A program made the position numbers and the translations under genes. This document shows positions 39,901-52,696 of a stretch of DNA of 64,000 bases, piece by piece (the first letter of the stretch is position 1; each line of letters starts with the position of its first letter). The notes beneath the pieces are model-generated. The model searched no databases, was not told the origin of the DNA, and saw nothing but the letters and a program-made list of their open reading frames with translations. Source of the stretch: Fratercula arctica (taxonomy: Eukaryota; Chordata; Aves; Charadriiformes; Alcidae); contig CANTUZ010000003.1 in assembly GCA_947846985.1 (NCBI GenBank), forward strand, positions 93,524,674 to 93,588,673, written 5' to 3'.

Positions 39901-41559
39901 ACTTGCAGGATGAAACCAGCTGCAGGTGAATTTTAAGAGAGGTCTCATCTTGTTGGGAGGCTGAGGAACAACAGCCATCTTCTGCCCACCCCACGGACCC
40001 CGGTGAAACTTGAGTGGGAGGAGAATGCCTGGCTGTGCCTGACGATGAAGTTCTGCTGGGCAGCGGAGCACAGCTGCAGACCGACTGCTGGGGAATTTTA
40101 ACGCCAATCAGAAAGACATGTAATGAGTTTTAAGCACTTCCCAGGTTAAGCAGGGACTGAGCAGGGGGCACTTGGAGTGCCTAGATACAGCCTTAAACCT
40201 AGAGCTACTGGCTTCTAACGTGAAAGCTAATTCTCTATGATGTCTCAATGTGCCATTTATGCTGTGCCACCAGGGAACTCAGACGTGCTGCACTTGCCTA
40301 CCTGATATGAATTCTCCTTTGATAGTTACCAGATTGCCTATTAGTTAAAGAGGTATAAATGTAGTACATGTGGTTTATATACCATCTGCATGTTCACAGT
40401 TCTGCCATGAACGGGGAAATGATAAAACTTTTACAAACATTGATTTTATGGCAGACTGCCTCTGGGGAAAATCACATCTTTTGTTAAGGCAATAGCCTTC
40501 TGCCAAATGGAAATCACGTCACTGAAAATCCCCTTCTGCGTTGTCCATTTAATCTCTGCTTGCAATTTTTGTGGGTTTGATTTTTTTTTACCTTTTTAGC
40601 TAAATAATAATGCTCTAAGCATCAAAAGATAATGCTGGCAGACATCCAGCAATGCGGTATATACAAAACAAGAAATGTGAAATACTTTTTTTTTTTTTCT
40701 ATCTAAGTGTGTGCCCTATATGTGGTACAAGTTAAATAACCAGTCAAATAAAAAAAATCAGGTTATGATTATCTATTGCAAGCTATTGCAACATTTGTTA
40801 TTATAATCTGACAGGATTTTGATTTACAAACTTCTTTTATGAAGATATGTGTGTAATAAGATGGCAAAATTTTCTGATAGTCTTTATGCAATGCTGATCA
40901 GTAGCACTAATATTACTATCAACAACCAATGAATAGAATATAATTTATCGGCCTATACCTTTTAGTATAACTGTGTGCTATATAAGACAGAGCATAAAAA
41001 AAGGTCGCTGCACGTTTTGTGAATGATAAATTCCCTTCCTCATGTCCAATTGCAAAAATATCTTCTTTTGCTTCCTCTTTTGAAGACAGGAGCTGTTTAC
41101 AGATTGAATACAGACAAAAGACACTGCCAAATGTACGGTGTATGAGATCAATCGATTGTAAAAATGTGTGGATTACTGTTCTTCCATAGAAACGTCCCTG
41201 ACACTGATCCCCACATTGCTGCATCAAAGAGATGGGGAAAAAATGCTGGAAAAAAATGCTGCTTGGGCTAGACATGATTAGTATATTTTGTCTTGAGACA
41301 ATGCAATGGGAACAACCTACAGAAAGTGAGTTTTTCCTTGACTCTTCCCACAGTCTCACTCTCAGCCATTCAAGTCTGAGGTGCATCACCATGGCTATAG
41401 AAACGAAAGAAAGAGGATGAACTTTTCAGCATCCCGTTTCTTTCCCCTCTTCTGTACAAAAAGGGAGCATATAACTCAAAATCCACATAGGAAAAAAAGT
41501 GACGTATCGTAAACGGTTCACAAAATATCCAGAGGTCAATAAATTCTCATTCTATAGTC

Positions 41560-42360
41560 TCCAGGAGCAATTTTAATCTAACAGGTATTACACTGTTATT
41601 GGTATGCAATATTGTAATTCAGTGTGACCAATGGAAATGGTATTCAGTACTAAATAGCCAGGAAAGCAGCAGATCCAAACTATCTGCATCTCATTTCAGA
41701 TTTAATTATTGCAATAACATCTCATTTGCTTCAAGGTATTATAATTATCTTCTCATTTAAATGGAGTGGTATTTTAATATGAATGCAGTTAATGAGGCAA
41801 TAGGTTGAAAATGTCCATAGCATTGGGCTTTAAAGTAGAACAAACTATTTTAAAAATTGATCACCACAGAAAGTTGAATGCGTTTTCATTCTGTCAAATG
41901 CAGAGTATACACTCAAGTGATTTATAATAAATTTTACAAATTGTAGTGGTTTTAAATTAAAAATTGGTAATAAATGCAGGCATTAATTAAGAGTTCTGCT
42001 GCATTTAGCCAGTTAGACTGTATCAGGCCATGATTTAAAATGTAAATATTCTTTTAATTTGAAGACAAAGAAAGAAGAAAAGTCTGTCACAGCAAGCTTT
42101 CAGTTCTTTTGCCCATTAATAAAAGTATTCTGGTCTATTTATAATTTATCTAGATGGGAAAAACATTCCTTCAATAATGCTGTGTACAAACAGTAACATT
42201 TTATTTCCTAACTAATAGCTATTGGATTATATGCCTTCAACATATATTATTTAAAAAATAATATTCTTCAAATGGTTTATAATTGATTTTAAATTATAAA
42301 GTGTTCTCTGGAAACTTTAAAATAAATGATTATTATTCTGATATGCAATTTAAAAATCCC
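41560..42360. other. AT-rich block with conserved-element texture
   Basis: A stretch without simple repeats and nearly free of CpG, dense in TAAT/ATTA, TTTAAT and CAAT words, with balanced use of both strands. It resembles the deeply conserved noncoding elements found around developmental genes. That resemblance is a texture judgement only; conservation was not measured. It contains a perfect inverted repeat at 42244-42264. No open frame of note crosses it. Confidence 0.25.
42244..42264. repeat. Inverted repeat, 9-bp arms, 3-base loop
   Basis: Arms 'atattattt' and 'aaataatat' flank three A residues. Being all A/T, it is likely to arise by chance in this composition. Confidence 0.85.
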
Positions 42361-45228
42361 CCAAAGCCCATGGAGATGTTCCTGCATAACTATGTTACAG
42401 CCCTGAAACACTCATATCCATAACCCAGGATAAGGTGTTCCCTCAGAAAGTAAATTTTTTTTTTTTATGTCATTGATAATATTTTGTCATTATTAAGTAA
42501 CCTGTTATAAGCACCTCAGCCTACACTAGTTATTTCCCTGAGGATTACTTTGAGACATTGCAACTGATCGGTACCATTTGCTAAGCCATTTCTGCTGCCT
42601 GTAAAAGCCTGAAACGCTTGGTATTTTTCAAGTTGACAATTTCTATTTGGCCATTAGAGACTGTCAACATTTTAAATTTTGAACGTTTTCTTTCTTTTCT
42701 TTTTTTTTTTTTTTTTTTTTAATCAGATATCACATATTTGACACACAGAATTTAAGATGACTTAGGACTACAGCAAAAGGGCTTTGTTCCCTGAGCATCA
42801 GGGAACAGTCACAGGCAGATGGTTTAAATATTAATTTTTTTTACAAAATATGGTGAGATTACCACTAAATGATTACATTCTTTTTCTCCTACCCTGCTTA
42901 CATTTTGACTTTTGACCTTGCTCCAAATACTTTCCTTTGTGAAACCTGAGGTTTTTTCCTCTGTCTTCATCTCTGTCACCCTTCCCCCATTTTTTATTTT
43001 GAACCCAACAAAGTGATTACAGGCCAGAGAATTCTTGTCAGAATAAAGTTTTCTTTTACTTCAGTTTAGTTTAAAGTGAAATTCAGCTGCATTCTTTCTG
43101 ACCACATCAAACACTGGTAACATTTTATTCTCTTCCAAATTTGCAGATTTTGCGTCAAAATTAATCTGAGGAGAGGAGCAATATGGAGATGGTCTCACAC
43201 AGATTATTTTGGACACATCTAGTATGCTGATACCACAAGATAGTTCCCAATTCTTTTATTTAAACTTGTGCCTTTCTCTGACCCTAACACAACTAAACGT
43301 TGATAGACTGCTTGCGGTCACTTCTGTATTTCTACTGATTATTGGCTAGCTCTGGTTTGCAGTTTCCTAAAGCATTTGTCTATAACAGATCCCTTTCAAA
43401 TCTCTAATATATTTGCCCTTCTTCAGCTTTCCTCGCTCCAACCTGACTATCAAAAAACTTGTTTTTTTCTTCTTTTTTTTTTAAACAACCTATCAAAAAC
43501 TGTTGCACGCACTCGTGCTAACCCTCTTGAATCTTACCAGCAACTGCAAATCCCAGTGGGACACATGCTTTTGCAGTACCTCCTGATTAAGATGTCCCAG
43601 AGTTACAGCTCTGTGTTTGGAAAATATAATACTCTTTTTGCATATTCTGCTCTACATTACTTATGCCTGCTGTGCTAATCAGTCATGTCACTCAATAGCT
43701 ATTTTGAGTTCTTGTTGCTGTTTTTTTACAAACTGAAAAATTGATTCAATCAGGATGATGCACGGTAACCTTTTTAGCGACTTACCATTGTCCAGAAATG
43801 TTCAGGCTGTGGAGCAGCTGCCATAAAGACACAGGGCATCATCTCATCCAAATCTTCTAGCACTGAAATATAGCTACATACCATATCATTGCTTTGGAGG
43901 CCTTGACAATAGTTGTCATTAATGAACATTTGTAATTTGAGGGTTCAATTTTAACAGCAGGATAACCACTGCTAAGCTGGCAGTACCACTTATCCCAAAT
44001 GCTTAAGTCAAAAGCTCTTTCTATATTTGGGTACAGCCATAGGGGCATTGAATCCCACTAAACAGTACACTTCCATTAACATCTGGCTATTCCCTTACCT
44101 TTCCTGCTATAAGTATTACTTCTTTCCACGTCTTAACCTATCCAGGAGTTCAGAGCAGGGGATCACTCACGTACCTTGCAGTTTTAAATGCTTCATGCTG
44201 TACGACTGGGGTCTGTTACTCCTTATTCTTGCCCAGAAACTGGTTTGCATTCTTTTGCCCACAAATAAGACCTAAATTTAGACAGGTGTCGTAATATCTC
44301 TATACTATTGTTCACTTCCACTTCTGGGGCAGGCATTATTTTTATCTGTCCTAACCCACTAGAATCAGCCTTCACTTTCTTCATTCTGATAAATAGGCTA
44401 CCAAATGCTATTACCTTGGGAAGAAGGGTTCTCTAATTTTAGTTCTTTGTCCTTCCCTCTCTGTGAGCATTACTGTCCTTTTCTGTTTTCTGCCTCACTG
44501 TCACGGTTTACGCCATGCCCAGGGAGGATGTGAGTTTTCATCCCACAGAGGCTCTCCTGCATGGATATGGGTACTCTCATAAACATACCAGAATTTTTCT
44601 TCTCCTCTGTGCTTGTGCAGAGACATCTGTAGTGACAAAATAGCATTGCAAAAGTCATCAGTGTACTGAACATTTCATCTAGCTCTATGTGCAAAAGCCA
44701 AATGTCAGGTGCCAGATTTACGACTCCACAGGATATAAATATTCCCTCTCTGGAAAGGTCACGCAAGATTATCATCAATATATGAAGCAGACAGTGACAA
44801 CAGTGTCCATTTCAGTACCTTCAGTTGTTTGTAGATCTATAATTTGCTGTGCAGTTGTTTTACAACCACCATAATGATTAGCGAATATGCAGTAATGTTA
44901 TCTTCTGATTCTGCAGTAATGGTCTTTCATTGACTTCAAATCACAGCTTTGTCATGAAAGAACAATTTCCTTTGAAAATGGCTTGTTATTCCTGGTTGTA
45001 TAGAGCTGTTTTCTTGCACTTTACATATGAAGTCATGAGTTGTCTCCAGTCTCTATCTTACAGGAATCATTTCCCTTTGGAGTTCTCTAGAATTTGCTGT
45101 TAATTACTGCTGGGCTGTTACTCACTGTAAGAAAGTGCGCTTTTTTTGCCTCTTTTTTTCTTTTTTTCTTTATTTTTTTTTTAATTGGATTTACAATGTT
45201 TTTTAAATAATTGTATCTGGTTGTAATT
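42361..45228. other. Noncoding DNA, no gene seen
   Basis: Contains T21 at 42700-42720 and a T-rich tract at about 45140-45182 just before a CR1 end. Open frames at 43376-43678 (plus), 44027-44275 (plus) and 44470-44778 (minus) have no recognisable product. Confidence 0.6.
42700..42720 (+). repeat. Poly-T run, 21 bases
   Basis: Twenty-one T residues after a T/C-rich lead-in. Confidence 0.95.
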
Positions 45229-45332
45229 TGAGCAACCTGGTCTGGTGGGAGGTGTCCCTGCCCATGGCAGGGGGGTTAGAACTAGATGATTTTTAAGGTC
45301 CCTTCCAACCCGAACCATTCTGTGATTCTGTG
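45229..45332 (+). mobile_element. CR1 LINE 3' end
   Basis: A clear CR1 3' terminus: 'gagcaacctggtctggtggg', 'aggtgtccctgcccatggca', 'gaactagatgatttttaagg', 'tcccttccaacccgaacc' and the end repeat 'attctgtgattctgtg'. It is close to the family pattern and thus relatively young among the copies here. The left edge follows a T-rich tract. It is truncated to about 100 bases and carries no ORF. Confidence 0.95.
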
Positions 45333-46302
45333 TAATTCATCCTTGAGGAGTCACACTGGATTGCCTAGTTGAAGCATAACCTGATGGTGTCTTAGTGCTA
45401 CTGCTCCTGCTTTAATTTTGACATCATATCTGGATGTTTTCCTGTCCAGACTACTTAATCTTTATGTCTTCTAGGACTGAGGCCATTCTCTGATACCTTA
45501 CTCTTTCCAGCCAAATTTTGGTGAAATCCTTCCCTGGCTTGTCTCTGTCGCATCTGAGGCTACCGTAGCTCTCGCTGCAAAAAGGCACTGCCATGCTTTC
45601 ATGTCATCTATCTCAGTAAACATAAGTTCTGCAAGCATGGACTCCTGACTGTCATTTGTACATATTGGGGGGGAAGATAACAACTGAGTAGTCTTGGTTA
45701 CTCATCTTTCCAGGATTTTGATTCTTCCCTTTCTATGTATTTGTATGTTAAAATGGATATAAGATCAGATTCCTCTCTCATACTAGATGGTCTTTTGAGT
45801 GGTGTCCCCTACACCAGTTTCCTTAAAATGACCATATTATGTGACAAGAACTATTCACAATGTGCAGAAGATCCATTCCTTCATACTTGCATTGGATTCT
45901 TTTAAGGATCTGCACAAGTCCTTTCAGATCTGAATTCTCAAGCAAGGCAAGCTTTAGAGAAACACGCTTTCCCCTTATAGTCACCTTTTTGGCACAGCGA
46001 TATCTATGACCTCAGGCTCCCATGCCCACTGAATCTCCGTTCTGGTTTCTCTCTCTGCTGTAAAATTCGGACACCTCAGTACTTCAGACATGCCAGTGCT
46101 TCAGTGCTGCAATGAATAGTGCTGCAGTAAGCACAACTGTAAGAAACAGATCTTTCATGTGCGTACAGCATGCTCAGACTCTGCTGTTTCCAACTACATC
46201 AAAAACAACTTCAATTATGCCCTTAGTCCACGCTAATATACGTCCTTCATGAAAACTGTTCATTTTTCAATTCTGCTATAACCTTCATTATCTTTCCCTC
46301 AG

Positions 46303-46319
46303 AAAAAAAAAAAAAAAAA
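46303..46319 (+). repeat. Poly-A run, 17 bases
   Basis: Seventeen A residues, followed by 'ggaaaaaag'. Confidence 0.93.
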
Positions 46320-46796
46320 GGAAAAAAGTCAGTTACAGCTGAGGGTGCATATCAGAAACTTAGGATAAAGCACATGATAGAAAAACTCTGATTGTTTCAA
46401 TATCCCTAAAAGTCACTGTGAAGGTTAAACTGAGAAGAAATTCAAGTATGTTAAGAGAGAAACACACAGGATAATCCCCATGCAATCTAAATTCTTGTAC
46501 TGTAGTAACACCACAAAGAAAGCATTTGGTTTCTGTAAAGATTTTCAGAGCTTGTGATTCCAGATCTCGTTAAACTGATTTTTTGAACATATTGTCTTCT
46601 TTTTTCTTGCTAGTTTCACACTAGTGAAAGATAATTCACACATTTCTTTACCTTGGCATGTCTCAGAACACAGAGTGAAGAGTGCCAATGTTTTTATGAA
46701 AGTACATATTTAACCCCTCTACCACTGCTCTTCATTAGCATTTGAAAGAGTGCCTTTTAAGCAGTCAGAAATGCAAGACAAAGTTTGTAGGCAGAC

Positions 46797-46843
46797 ATTA
46801 TTATTATTATTATTGTTACTATTATTATTATTATTATTATTAT
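46797..46843 (+). repeat. (ATT)n microsatellite, imperfect
   Basis: About 15 trinucleotide units of ATT with a short interruption ('gttact') near 46815-46820. This is the longest trinucleotide repeat in the window and likely length-polymorphic. Confidence 0.95.
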
Positions 46844-48188
46844 ACAAACTAATGCCTGTTTTTTCCCTAATTTTAGGTTTTCAGGCATGTAAACCTTGTC
46901 TGCAAGCAGAGGCAGCAAGCTTAAAACTAAAACATACACTTGTGAACAACTACTTAAATGGTAAGTTTATATGTGTCTTAAAAAGTAGTTTAATAGAAGA
47001 TGATCTATTAAACAAAATAATTAGTGCAAAGGACTCAGTGCCCACACTATATGCATTTTGAGGGACTACTTTGGATTAGTTTTGGTATGATCCAGAAAAC
47101 TGAAGGCCTGAAGTATGCACTCCTGGAGCTCACCTTCTGGTTTGCTTTGATTTCTTAGGAATACCTGGTATGAATTCTGAGTTCTTTCCTTGCCATGGAT
47201 CAAGCACAGTAAGTGGAGGTGACTGGGAGATCTTATTCAAAAGTGTACACCCGATCTGCACTAAAAGGATCATGTAAACGCACCCTAAACTTGCCTTGCT
47301 GATCGATCTAATTAAGTTGAGCTTACAGCAACACTTCCCATCTTCTTAGACCTGTCTCTATGCCTGAAAGCTCAGCTCTATCCACTCCCTCCCTGGCCCC
47401 TGCCCCAGTCCTCTCAGCTTGTACAATAAAAGACATAACCTTTTCCTACAAATCTTCCCACATTTCTATCCTTAGACCCTCACGGCTCCAGCACTGCTAT
47501 TTGTTAAATATGTGCATGCTTATTCAACCATGCAGCTATGGAAGATGGAAACAGGCTCCCTACACTCACTGTCCTCTGCCTAGTTAGTTTACTTCTTCCT
47601 ATAATAGAAATGTGGCCAGAAATTGAAATTTTTCTTACCTGAAAAGGTAACTGGAACTTTGTCAATAATAAGTCCACAAGTTAGTAAGTGCATGGCCATT
47701 TTGTTGCAGAGACTATTGATTGTCACTGGCTACATCGGAGTCCTTTTCTTTTTCCCTAACAGCTTCAAATTAGAGGGCAGAAATGGGTTACATCATTTAC
47801 TTCCGACACATCAAGCTTCTTTTTTTTTTCCTTCTTTTTCTTCCTGAATGGGCAGAAAGATTGTATTTTGCCTTGTGGAGTATGGACAGTTTCTCCTCAC
47901 AAAGGCAGCTCAATGAAACAGCGAAGAAAACTTCTGTGGGACTCATTTAGTGCCCTAGGCAACATGGGAACAGCTGAAAAGCACTACTAGATGCCTCTGG
48001 CACAAGCGCACCAATGCATGAGCAGAGTATCATCAGAGCGGGAATATATGTTTCTTTACAGCCCGGGAAAATACTGTCCATTGATTCCACCTATTATTTG
48101 ATTTTGGACACTATTTAATATTTAACAGGAAGCATTTTGGTTATGTTTGCTTCTTCTATGGTATTGTAACAAGATACTTTTTCTTCTA

Positions 48189-48350
48189 CGTTACCGTTCT
48201 CCCTCCTGGCCGTCGCTGTCCCGTCGCTGCCTCTCCGCAGTGGAGCGAGCAGAAGGGGTGCAGCAGACTGAGCGTGGGAAGCATTTATTTGCCGGAGTTC
48301 TCTTCCGGACAGCTCCAGCACTCCCCCTCACCGCTCTGCTCCGGCTTCGT
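48189..48350. promoter_or_regulatory. CpG-dense patch, possible small promoter
   Basis: Fourteen CpG dinucleotides fall within about 160 bases, in a window where CpG is otherwise scarce, and the patch is clearly GC-richer than its AT-rich flanks. A short tandem 'cgtcgctg' occurs twice near 48211-48228. Retained CpGs suggest unmethylated germline DNA, as at promoters, or a recently inserted GC-rich sequence. On the minus strand 'gcggtgaggg' near 48331 could act as a 5' splice site for a first exon. Overlapping open frames (48115-48382, both strands) match nothing known. It is much shorter than a usual CpG island, so promoter function is a hypothesis. Confidence 0.3.
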
Positions 48351-51300
48351 GGGGTTTTTTTCTGCTTTTCATAATAAGCCAAATTCTCCTCTCTGTGTAG
48401 AAAGGCTGTGGGTGTATTGTGCTTGATCTGGCAGTATGAGTGTAAAAAGAAAAAAAAACCAAAACCTAAAAGGTTTTTCTACCTTAATAGGAAAGGTCCA
48501 TTAAATTTCGTGAATAAAACATCACTGATGATGCAAGCATGGCTTTGGGGAGGGTGCTAAATTACAGGGGGTGCTGAAGTAGCAGAAAGAATGATGCGCG
48601 TGTCTACAAAGCAGGTACATCTTATCCACTGCATAAGAAAGCCTTAAATTTTAAAAGATAAAATTTATGTCCTAAATGCACAAAATTGTCATTTAAACAA
48701 AAATGTAATGTTACCTTTATTTTAAACAGATTGTCTATATTAGCTTGGTTTTAGAACTACATTAACGAAGCGAAGTTGCTAGACCTTGTTAGCCTAACAC
48801 TTCCTACCAAACCAGGACTATTGAGCATCTCTCCATCTCGCTCTAACATGGTATGTAAAATCTTACTCTTCTCTAGAAATAGAAGAGCAAACAGATTAGT
48901 CTGACATTTTTGATTGAAATTAATTTTTTTTAAATTTAAAATATTTTATTTCAACTGGTAAAGGCTCCAGTCAGTCCCAGTTACCGTGGCTCTTTATACT
49001 TTTATTCCTTCCAACAGACAAAACTCAAACCATTTGGGTCACTTTCATGTCATTAATGGTTTTCAGACTTCCTACAACAAACAACAGGAACCAGAGTTAC
49101 TAATAATAATGCAGAAGGAGTCTGAGAATCATTTATGCCTCTGATCTCAGTGCATTTGGAAAAGAAGTGCAAAAGTTGTGCTGCATCACAGACAGCCTGC
49201 CCCTAATGCATAGAGGGGATTCAACCAGCTCAAAAACTACAATGGATTTTGACAGACAAAGTCCAGGGATGGAAGGCACCGCAGGTCTAGGTCTCATGAA
49301 GTACATGTTCAAACAGAAATAACTGACTAACTGATCTAAAGTAAAACACTTCGGTATATCAGGTCAAAACTTAACTTGCCTTCCATCTGACTTGAAGTAT
49401 TTTTTTAATGATTTTTTTAATTTAAGAGAAACCAATCATTTTTTTCCCCCCCCAGGAAACCTAGTTTTGCCCAAGCTCTACTTTCTGCTTTTAAAAACTA
49501 CACATAAAATTCTCAACCAGTTTAGAGACATTCCTTGAGCTTGAAAAGAAAACAGGAATACAGCCAAGAAACACGGATATTCTTTCTTCCAGCCTCCTTA
49601 TCTGCTACAGTTTGTATTACAAGTAGTCAGAAACCAAGTTAATTTTTGGCAAAATCTGAGGAAAGGAGGCTACCTAAAACCTCGCGTTCCAAGAAGGGGA
49701 GCAGGCAGGGAACCGGGCACATGTTCCCAGGCTGCAGGGGCTGCCTTCTTGCCTGGCAAAGGCGAAAGAGCTTGTTTCCAAAACACTGACAAAACCCCCA
49801 AGAAGCTATGCTCGGATTGTGAAGTTATGCTGGCATTTTTTTGACTATGTTTATAAGTAGTGATCACTTTATATAGAGATATGCCAAGAATCACTGGGAA
49901 TTACTTGGACAAAGTACTACAAGAACAGCTTAAAATGTTCTCAGAAATGTCTTTGCATCAGTTACAAGAAGCTCGCTGCAGGAAAGGACTCTAAAGGAAA
50001 TAGGGCTTCAAGTAGTGCTTTAATCACAGTCCCAAATGGGAAACAGAAGGTGACCTCATCTTATGATGCCCTGAGATACTAAGCTGTAGGTGGATGAGCT
50101 ACAGAGGAAGCTTGAAGCAGATGTCCAGTCAGAAACAAATTAATCCTCTTCTCTCCCAAGAGAGTTAAGGTTGTCTAACCTTGACCTCCATCCAAGAGGT
50201 TAAGAGGTTTTCTTAACTGGATGTTTCTGGTTTTAGCCATTCTTTGGTGTTAATTTTGTTTGATACTGTTTAGTTTCCCAGCTTTTCAAAAAGGGAAAAA
50301 GGGATGATGACAGGAGAGTGACTTTTGCTTTGTAAGTTTTCAGAACTGTATGATTTAGCCAAAAAATGAAAGCTCATTCACCTATAAAAAAGCACAGAGT
50401 GCCCTTAAGGTTACCCTGCCCTCACTGGAAGGTAAGATTTGATTAATTCATTGACAGCTAGCCCCAAAAGTTTCACGAAACAGCACAAAAAGCTGAGGTC
50501 GGCTGCCTGACAGCTTTGCTGTGGAACGCAGCTGTATTATGATTTCTGCTGCATATGAAGCTCTACAGGGACATGAGGAAATGAATACACATACGGATTA
50601 AAGAGTATATATAAAGTAGATAGCCCCAGCACTCAGAGCTATATTGTTCTCTCTTTGCCCTCACTCTTTCTTAAGCTTTTTTTGCCGTAACATTGAGCCA
50701 TCTCCTTCGAATCCATTAGCCCCCTGAGCAATCACAAATATATAAGCCCCTGAGCACTGCTCACCCCAAAAAGCCACATCTGTTTCAGTCACTATGCAGC
50801 TACAAATGAGCAACAACACAATTATAACATAGCTCATAACGAGTGAAATTCAAAATGCTGCTTACATTGCCGCTTGCAGTGGTAACAAAATTATGAGAGC
50901 AACAACAAACACTGAAACCATTCAAGCAAACAAACTAGAATACATGCTCGGTTTTTGTGGCAGCCGCATCCTAGTGCTTTCTCCGGGCTTTCTTCTTCCC
51001 TTGATGTAATATTTCCCTTTGACCACATCTCACTTTGCATCAAAAAAGTCATTCTTTCTTGTAGAATGTGCAAATTGGATGTACGCTATGAGATGAAGAA
51101 GGGTAGAGGTAACATGAATCTTAAACTGAAAAATAAAAGAACTGGAAAAGAAAGTTAACCCAAATAATCTACTTGCACATACTCAGAAATCTTTGGAGAG
51201 CTATGTGCGCATTGCAAGTTGCAGCAGGCCTGCAGGCAGCTTTAATTTGCGTGAATGGCTCTAGCACAGAAGGGGAGGGCTGGATGGCTGGACGACCTTG

Positions 51301-52678
51301 GCAGCATTCCGAGGGTCACTGAAATGCAGTTTCTTCAGTCAGGCTCAGAGGGACTCCTTTGATAGGATATATACCAGTATTTCCTTTGGCAAACATAATT
51401 CCAGGCGCACTAAGGCTGTCGTACTCTCGGTTGAAATTTGACTGTTACAGAAATTTGAATATTTCCCTCTCTGGATATTATCTCACTGTATTCTATTAAC
51501 AGAATGCATCTTGTGATTTTAGCGGTATTTTGGAGCACTTAGTAGGCCATTGCCACTCATCATGATGTTAGTCAACATAAGCTATGTTTCTTATGAGATT
51601 TTGATTAATTATCATCAGACCAGCATGTGAAGATCCACTGCATGCCCCTTTTCCTCACACTTCTGAGATACAGCAGCAGAAAATACGCAGGTAGTACGCT
51701 TCAGGCAGCAAAAGTGACAGCATCGTCAGGGTTAGATACCTATTTCCTAATTAATTCAAACAGCTTCTGCTCACTACCCACTGATTAAGTCTGTTCCGCT
51801 TTGTCTGAATACCATTAAACTGAACATAGATATCACGCATGCTGTTACTATAAACAAAAAATAAATCATTCCATACATAAAAGATATTATCCTAATAAAA
51901 AATGAAAGAAGGATCTTAAAATGCTCAGTATAATGCATGTGCCTAACATTTAAGCACAAACCAAATAAGCTTCTGTGAAGCAGACACTCAAGTTCCTATG
52001 TTAACAGGGAGAGCTTATTTCTCTTCTTGGTGGTAGTTCAAGTTTGTAATTAGATCAGTGTATCTCATGGCTAGGAGGATGGGTAGGATAAGTGCAGGAG
52101 CCAATAAAGATGATGAGATAACACAAGATAAAATGTCAAACATATGTAGAGCTACTCCATTGTTCCAACACATTTCGTCTTCTTAAAAAACCTGAGCATA
52201 GCAAAGATGAGACGACATGATGACACCATGGAGAGAAAAAGGCACATGTTATACAGACCTCTTATCAGTTTTCTTGACCCAGAAATAATATTTCACAGGC
52301 TGATCTACTCACTCGTGGTTTGTAGATTTGATAACTGCACCTCATCCTCATAAATGGAGACAAGCTCCTTAAAAAGGCTCTGTTTAGTACAAAACATTAC
52401 GGTTTAACTGCAGTCCATTTTGCTTGGCATAACAGATTGTCACAGACATGTCACTTTCGCATTCTCTTTGTGTTAGTTGCCTCTGAATTCAGAGTCCAGT
52501 TCAAGGTCCTGCTATTCATAGCCCAAGGAAACAATTCTTTTGTGTACGGGGCCATTCTGGTTGAGTAACCTGAGACAGCTGAAAACCACAAAAACAGACT
52601 TGACAAAAAATAACAAAACATATAAAGAAGAGCTTCATCCATCTTCATGGCTAAAATACCTCTAAAAATTGGAATAGC

Positions 52679-52696
52679 AAAAAAAAAAAAAAAAAT
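52679..52696 (+). repeat. Poly-A run, 18 bases
   Basis: Eighteen A residues. No retroposed gene body is visible upstream. Confidence 0.93.

Larger units (their letters stand above)
33939..41559. other. Unique noncoding DNA, no gene seen
   Basis: About 7.6 kb with no recognised gene. It includes an AAAC repeat (35141-35163), very long T runs (35279-35299, 36922-36947), and purine-rich DNA near 37761-37795. A GC-richer patch at about 39600-40110 carries overlapping open frames on both strands (39553-39936 plus, 39606-39869 plus, 39832-40107 minus). The longest open frame of the window (157 codons, minus, 40919-41392) is here. No translation matches a known family, and none has flanking promoter or splice logic that I can defend. 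Confidence 0.6.
45333..48188. other. Noncoding DNA, no gene seen
   Basis: No gene recognised. Contains A17 at 46303-46319 and an ATT microsatellite at 46797-46843; the leucine- and isoleucine-run open frames crossing the latter (46750-47061 plus, 46757-46939 minus) are its translation products. A T/C tract lies at about 47818-47844. Confidence 0.6.

Noticed and set aside
44470..44778. Minus-strand 102-codon frame as a gene
   Set aside because: No known motif, no supported splice sites, and surrounding frames of similar size suggest chance.
46750..47061. Open frame with a long leucine run
   Set aside because: The leucines are the translation of the ATT microsatellite; the opposite strand gives isoleucines from the same repeat. 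No conserved domain flanks it.
48417..48429. A 13-base match to the start of miR-218
   Set aside because: The match stops after 13 bases and I see no pairing arm nearby that would form a precursor hairpin.
52679..52696. A poly-A run as the tail of a processed pseudogene
   Set aside because: No coding-like sequence or target-site duplication was recognised around it.
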